The translations under genes were made by a program, and so were the position numbers. DNA of 8,827 bases from Gemmatimonadales bacterium. GTDB lineage: Bacteria; Gemmatimonadota; Gemmatimonadetes; Gemmatimonadales; GWC2-71-9. Of this stretch, positions 5,483 to 8,827 are shown one piece after another. The notes under the pieces were generated by a model, which worked only from the letters and a program-made list of their open reading frames with translations, did no database searches and was not told the origin of the DNA. The first letter of the stretch is position 1; each line of letters opens with the position of its first letter. Location of the stretch: the NCBI GenBank assembly GCA_013816685.1, contig JACDDX010000054.1:1-8827 (forward strand), given 5' to 3'.

Positions 5483-6691
5483 GTGACCACTCGAACGGAA
5501 CGAGTGCGGCCCGTCGCGATGGATCTGTCGGCGACCATCGAGACGCGCATCCGCTCGCGCAACGATCTCTTCCAGCGGTTCTTCGCGGAGGAAGCACCCC
5601 GGCTCGCGACGGCGTCCCGGGACATGGCCGAGCGGTTCCTCCGCGGCGGTCGGCTGCTCGCGTTCGGACGCGGCGCCTGCGCGACCGACGCCCAGCACGT
5701 CTCGGTGGAATTCGTGCACCCGGTCATCGTCGGCAAGCGGGCGCTTCCGGCACTCGATCTAAGCGTCATGTTCGGTCCCTGGATCGCGGCACTCGTCCGG
5801 CCCGAGGATATCGTGATGGGCTTCGCCCCGCCCGAGGGGGACGACGAGGTGCGCCAGACGCTGGCGTCCGCCTCCGCGCACGGGGCGATGACCTTCGCGC
5901 TGCCGGGACAGGTTGGCACCTACGCGGTCGAGGCCCGTACGCTCCACCCGTTCGTGCACCAGGAGCTGATCGAGCTGCTCTACCACGTGCTGTGGGAGAC
6001 AGTGCACGTCTTTCTGGAGCACCGCGAACTGGGCCACGACGTCGGTGAATCGGGCTTTCTCTATCCGTTCCTCGGCCGGGAAAAGCAGGCGCCGGCGGCG
6101 CTCGAAGCCCAGGTCGCCGCATCTATTGTGCTGAAGGTGGCCGAGGACGCGGCGCTCCGCTCGGCCGTGGCGTGCAACGAGGCGGGCCGGATTGCGGAGG
6201 CGACCGTCGCGATGCACGGGCGCCTCGCGCGCGGCGGCAAGCTCATCTTCTTCGGCAACGGCGGCTCCGCGACCGACGCCAACGACTGGGCGATCGACTG
6301 CGTCGCGCCGCCGAAGGGAATGCGCCCCGTGCGGGCGGTCTCACTCGTCATGGAGCCCGCCACCGTCACCGCCATCGCGAACGACGTGGGCACCGATGTG
6401 GTCTTTCTGCGTCAGCTCATCGCCCACGCAGAGCCGGGCGACATCGCCGTGGCGATCTCCACCAGCGGGGGCTCCCGCAACGTCATCGCCGCGCTCGCCG
6501 AGGCCCGGAAGCGCGGGTTGCTCACGGTGGCGCTGCTGGGATACGACGGCGGCGAGATCCGCCGGCAGTCGCTGGCAGATCACTATGTGGTGGTGGAATC
6601 GGACTACATCCCGCGCATCCAGGAAGTGCAGGCGTCGATCTATCACACCATCCGCGAATCGCTGGAGGAGCTCGCGCATGACGCCGGTTGA
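5483..6691 (+). CDS. Tandem SIS-domain (GmhA-like) protein of the hydrogenase cluster
   Basis: A 402-residue protein made of two sugar-isomerase (SIS) domains related to sedoheptulose-7-phosphate isomerase GmhA, which is normally a single domain of about 190 residues. The N-domain (about 25-185) has LLAFGRGACATDAQHVSVEF and VHQELIELLYHVLWE. The C-domain (about 210-400) has IFFGNGGSATDANDWAIDC, AISTSGGSRNV and RIQEVQASIYH. By motif alignment to GmhA (from memory, metal ligands His61, Glu65, Gln172, His180 in E. coli), the N-domain keeps all four (His72, Glu76, Gln160, His168) but lacks the GNGGS and STSGNS phosphate loops. The C-domain keeps both loops (Ser262, Ser326-Ser331) but has Asp268 and Asp272 for the first two ligands. 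The start is GTG 5483, 9 nt after hypE; Met13 is an alternative. It overlaps the next gene by 14 nt. The function is unknown; a role in hydrogenase maturation or assembly is inferred from position. An LPS heptose role looks unlikely. Confidence 0.85.
   Translation: MTTRTERVRPVAMDLSATIETRIRSRNDLFQRFFAEEAPRLATASRDMAERFLRGGRLLAFGRGACATDAQHVSVEFVHPVIVGKRALPALDLSVMFGPWIAALVRPEDIVMGFAPPEGDDEVRQTLASASAHGAMTFALPGQVGTYAVEARTLHPFVHQELIELLYHVLWETVHVFLEHRELGHDVGESGFLYPFLGREKQAPAALEAQVAASIVLKVAEDAALRSAVACNEAGRIAEATVAMHGRLARGGKLIFFGNGGSATDANDWAIDCVAPPKGMRPVRAVSLVMEPATVTAIANDVGTDVVFLRQLIAHAEPGDIAVAISTSGGSRNVIAALAEARKRGLLTVALLGYDGGEIRRQSLADHYVVVESDYIPRIQEVQASIYHTIRESLEELAHDAG
6664..6670 (+). promoter_or_regulatory. 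Ribosome binding site GGAGGAG for the glutaredoxin-like gene
   Basis: A strong GGAGGAG inside the end of the SIS gene, 7 nt before ATG at 6678. It supports this ATG as a real start even though it overlaps the SIS reading frame by 14 nt. Confidence 0.6.
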
Positions 6692-6911
6692 ACTGTACGG
6701 GACACCCTCATGCCCCTACACCCGGGACATGCGCGAATGGCTGGAGATGCGTGGCGCGGACTTCGTGGAATACGACGTCGATGCCGATCCGGCGGCACGC
6801 GAGCGCATGCGCGAGGTGGCCGGTGGCCAGCGCACGGTGCCGGTGCTGGTGGAGAACGGACTCGTCAAGCAGATCGGCTGGCAGGGCCGCGGCTGCACGG
6901 TGAGCGAGTAA
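6678..6911 (+). CDS. Small glutaredoxin-like protein of the hydrogenase cluster
   Basis: A 77-residue thioredoxin-fold protein of glutaredoxin size. It opens with a beta strand and the active-site loop VELYGTPSCPYTRDM, giving CPYT with a single cysteine (Cys12) where dithiol glutaredoxins have CPYC. The cis-proline motif TVPVLVENG (Pro55) follows. The C-terminus reads QIGWQGRGCTVSE and adds a second cysteine (Cys73), placed in the last strand or helix rather than in the active-site loop. Monothiol glutaredoxins often bind or transfer Fe-S clusters or reduce glutathionylated thiols; which applies here is not visible. ATG 6678 overlaps the SIS gene by 14 nt and the stop is 4 nt before hypF, so the gene is embedded in the hyp operon. 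A redox or Fe-S role in hydrogenase maturation is an inference from context. Confidence 0.88.
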   Translation: MTPVELYGTPSCPYTRDMREWLEMRGADFVEYDVDADPAARERMREVAGGQRTVPVLVENGLVKQIGWQGRGCTVSE

Positions 6912-6915
6912 GCCC

Positions 6916-8827
6916 ATGACGAGCGCCTGCACCATACGGGTGCGGGGCGTCGTGCAGGGCGTCGGCTTCCGGCCGTTCGTCTACCGCCTCGCCAGGGCAA
7001 ACACCCTCGCCGGCTGGGTGCTCAACGGCGACGAAGGGGTCGAGATCCACCTCGAAGGCGAGGGCGACCGGATGGCCGCCTTTCTTCATGAGCTCCGCGC
7101 CGACGCGCCGGCTGCGGCGACGATCACGGCAATCGAAGTGGACCCGGTCGAGCCCGACGGCCATGACGGGTTCGTCATCCGGAGCAGCCGGGAGCGGGCC
7201 CGGCCGACCGCGGCGATCTCGCCCGATCTGGCGCTGTGCGCACGGTGTCTTGAGGAGCTCTTCGACCCTGCCGACCCTCGCCACCGCTATCCGTACCTGA
7301 ACTGTACCGACTGCGGCCCGCGCTTCTCGATCGTGCGGGGCCTGCCCTACGACCGCGCCGCCACGACCATGGCTGCCTGGCCGATGGACGCGCGCTGCGC
7401 CGCGGAGTATCACGATCCCCTGAGCCGCCGCTTTCATGCGCAGCCGGTGGCGTGCCCGGAGTGCGGGCCGGGCTACACCCTGAGTGGCGCGAGTCTCGAC
7501 ATCGACATCCGGACGAGCGATGCCGCGATCGAACGCGCCGCGGCGCTGCTGCGCGAGGGAGGCATCGTCGCGGTCAAGGGGATCGGCGGCTACCATCTCG
7601 CCTGCGACGCGAGGGACCCCGCCGCCGTCCTGCGCTTGCGCGGGCGGAAGTATCGGAAGGAGAAGCCGTTCGCGCTGATGGCGCGCGACCTCGCCACCGC
7701 GCACGCCTTGGTCGTCCTGGCCCCCGAGGCCGAGTCGCTGCTCCGGAGTGCCGCCGCTCCGATCGTGCTGGCGGCGGCCCGGGCCACCCTGCCCCACGTG
7801 GCGCCCGACGCCGGCGAGCTCGGCGTCATGCTGCCCTACACACCGCTGCATCACCTGCTCTTCGCGGCCGGCGCGCCGGACGTGCTCGTCATGACCAGCG
7901 CCAACCGCTCGAGCGAGCCGATCGCCTGCGACGATGCCGACGCCCGCGATCGCCTGGGCGGGCTGGCCGACGCGCTCCTGGTCGGCGAGCGGCCCATCGC
8001 GCGGCGGGTCGAAGATTCGGTGGTGCGCCACGGATCGCTCGGTCCAGTGATCCTGCGCCGCGGCCGCGGCTACGCGCCGGGCGCGGTGGCGGCACTCCCG
8101 GTGTCGCGTCCCGTGCTCGCGCTCGGCGCCGACCTCAAGAACACCGTCACGCTCGTCGTGGACGGCCAGGCGTTCACCAGCCAGCACATCGGCGACCTCG
8201 ACCACTTCGACGCCGCCCGAGCCTTCGAGGAGACCACTCGCGATTTCCTCGCCATGTACGCCGTGCGCGAGGACGAACTGCTGGTCGTGCACGACGCGCA
8301 TCCGCAGTACCGCTCGACCGCATTCGCCGACACCTTCGGCCGGAGCGAGCGAATGGCGGTGCAGCATCATCGCGCTCACATCGCGTCGGTGCTCGCCGAA
8401 CGGGGCGCGTGGGACGACCGCGTGCTGGGCATCAGTCTGGACGGCACCGGCTGGGGCGATAACGGCAGCATCTGGGGCGGCGAATTCTTCGTGGGTGGGA
8501 TCCGCACCGGGCTGGAGCGGGTCGGGCACCTGCGGACTGCCGCGCTCGCCGGCGGCGACGCGGCGGCGAGACATCCGGTGCAGGCGGCGGCGGGGTTTCT
8601 GGACCAGCTCGACGATCTACCCGATCTCACCCGCGAGCCGTTCGGCTTCCCGCCCCTCTTCGATCAGGCCCGCCGGGTGCTGGGGCGCCGGACCCGCGTC
8701 TTTTCGACGACATCGGCCGGTCGTCTCTTCGACGCCGCGGCGGCGCTGCTCGGATTCCTCCGGCCGATCAGCTTCGAGGGTCAGGCCGCGATGTGGGTCG
8801 AGCACCAGGCGTGCGGAGCGCCGGTGG
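6916..8827 (+). CDS. hypF: Carbamoyltransferase HypF, 3' end outside the window
   Basis: HypF uses carbamoyl phosphate and ATP to put a carboxamide on the C-terminal cysteine of HypE, the source of the cyanide ligands. About 637 residues are visible of a usual 750-780; the frame is open to the window end. Domains in order: acylphosphatase (about 5-90; IRVRGVVQGVGFRPFVYRLA with the catalytic Arg18); zinc-finger region (about 105-190; Cys108/111, Cys130/133, Cys161, Cys180/183, RRFHAQPVACPECGP); YrdC-like (about 200-380; KGIGGYHLACDA, KPFALM, TSANRSSEPIACDD); and Kae1-like carbamoyltransferase (from about 395; LALGADLKNTVTLV, VQHHRAHIASVLAE, LDGTGWGDNGSIWGGEF). In the second zinc finger the family pattern MCxxCxxEY is MDARCAAEY here, so the first cysteine is replaced by Asp158. 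The start is ATG 6916, 4 nt after the glutaredoxin-like gene, with only a weak ribosome site; coupling is likely. Confidence 0.97.
   Translation, partial: MTSACTIRVRGVVQGVGFRPFVYRLARANTLAGWVLNGDEGVEIHLEGEGDRMAAFLHELRADAPAAATITAIEVDPVEPDGHDGFVIRSSRERARPTAAISPDLALCARCLEELFDPADPRHRYPYLNCTDCGPRFSIVRGLPYDRAATTMAAWPMDARCAAEYHDPLSRRFHAQPVACPECGPGYTLSGASLDIDIRTSDAAIERAAALLREGGIVAVKGIGGYHLACDARDPAAVLRLRGRKYRKEKPFALMARDLATAHALVVLAPEAESLLRSAAAPIVLAAARATLPHVAPDAGELGVMLPYTPLHHLLFAAGAPDVLVMTSANRSSEPIACDDADARDRLGGLADALLVGERPIARRVEDSVVRHGSLGPVILRRGRGYAPGAVAALPVSRPVLALGADLKNTVTLVVDGQAFTSQHIGDLDHFDAARAFEETTRDFLAMYAVREDELLVVHDAHPQYRSTAFADTFGRSERMAVQHHRAHIASVLAERGAWDDRVLGISLDGTGWGDNGSIWGGEFFVGGIRTGLERVGHLRTAALAGGDAAARHPVQAAAGFLDQLDDLPDLTREPFGFPPLFDQARRVLGRRTRVFSTTSAGRLFDAAAALLGFLRPISFEGQAAMWVEHQACGAPV

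Noticed and set aside
5483..6691. Annotation of the SIS gene as gmhA of LPS heptose synthesis
   Set aside because: The protein has two SIS domains and twice the GmhA length, each domain lacks part of the GmhA site, and no other heptose genes are nearby; the neighbours are all hydrogenase maturation genes.
6865..8574. Long open frame of 569 codons on the - strand opposite hypF
   Set aside because: It lies wholly opposite a canonical HypF frame with every family motif. Its translation is rich in R, G, A, V and E with no recognisable domain, as expected of a mirror frame in GC-rich DNA.
1..8827. Mobile elements, CRISPR arrays, tRNA or rRNA genes
   Set aside because: No transposase or integrase motifs, regularly spaced repeats, or structural RNA sequences were recognised on either strand.

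Overview
The window is a stretch of GC-rich bacterial chromosome. All genes lie on the + strand, packed head to tail, and several start at GTG. It is a [NiFe]-hydrogenase locus: the end of a hydrogenase small-subunit gene, a two-component regulatory pair, and most of a hydrogenase maturation (hyp) operon. The small-subunit C-terminus, with its CIGCTMPGFPDKF motif and no membrane anchor, resembles group 1h ('actinobacterial-type', high-affinity) uptake hydrogenases. Those are found in aerobic soil bacteria such as Actinobacteriota, Acidobacteriota, Chloroflexota and Gemmatimonadota. The sequence does not allow a firm assignment to a phylum.

Layout: 3-335, C-terminal part of the hydrogenase small subunit. 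332-1850, a PAS-PAS histidine kinase of the NarX/DegS type. It overlaps the hydrogenase stop codon but is split by a frameshift near 870-880 into 332-958 and 882-1850. 1865-2551, a NarL/FixJ-type response regulator. 2552-2724, the only substantial non-coding gap, followed by a short broken YceI-like gene (2725-2993). 3010-6911, the cluster hypC, hypD, hypE, a tandem SIS-domain protein and a small glutaredoxin-like protein. 6916 to the window end, hypF, cut off after about 637 residues. From hypC onward the genes overlap or are separated by no more than 9 nt, so this is very probably one transcript.

How the genes work together: HypF and HypE make and carry the thiocarboxamide/thiocyanate that becomes cyanide, and HypC and HypD assemble the Fe(CN)2CO unit delivered to the hydrogenase large subunit. 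HypA/B, the endopeptidase and the large subunit are not in the window. The kinase/regulator pair, coupled to the structural gene, is the obvious candidate for control of expression. The two genes between hypE and hypF are not classical maturation factors and are the most interesting part of the window. The SIS protein carries two isomerase-like domains that have degenerated in a complementary way. The 77-residue glutaredoxin-like protein has an unusual GWQGRGC tail. Other points of note are two apparent frameshifts (kinase, YceI), a lost zinc-ligand cysteine in HypF, and an unclear start codon for hypE.
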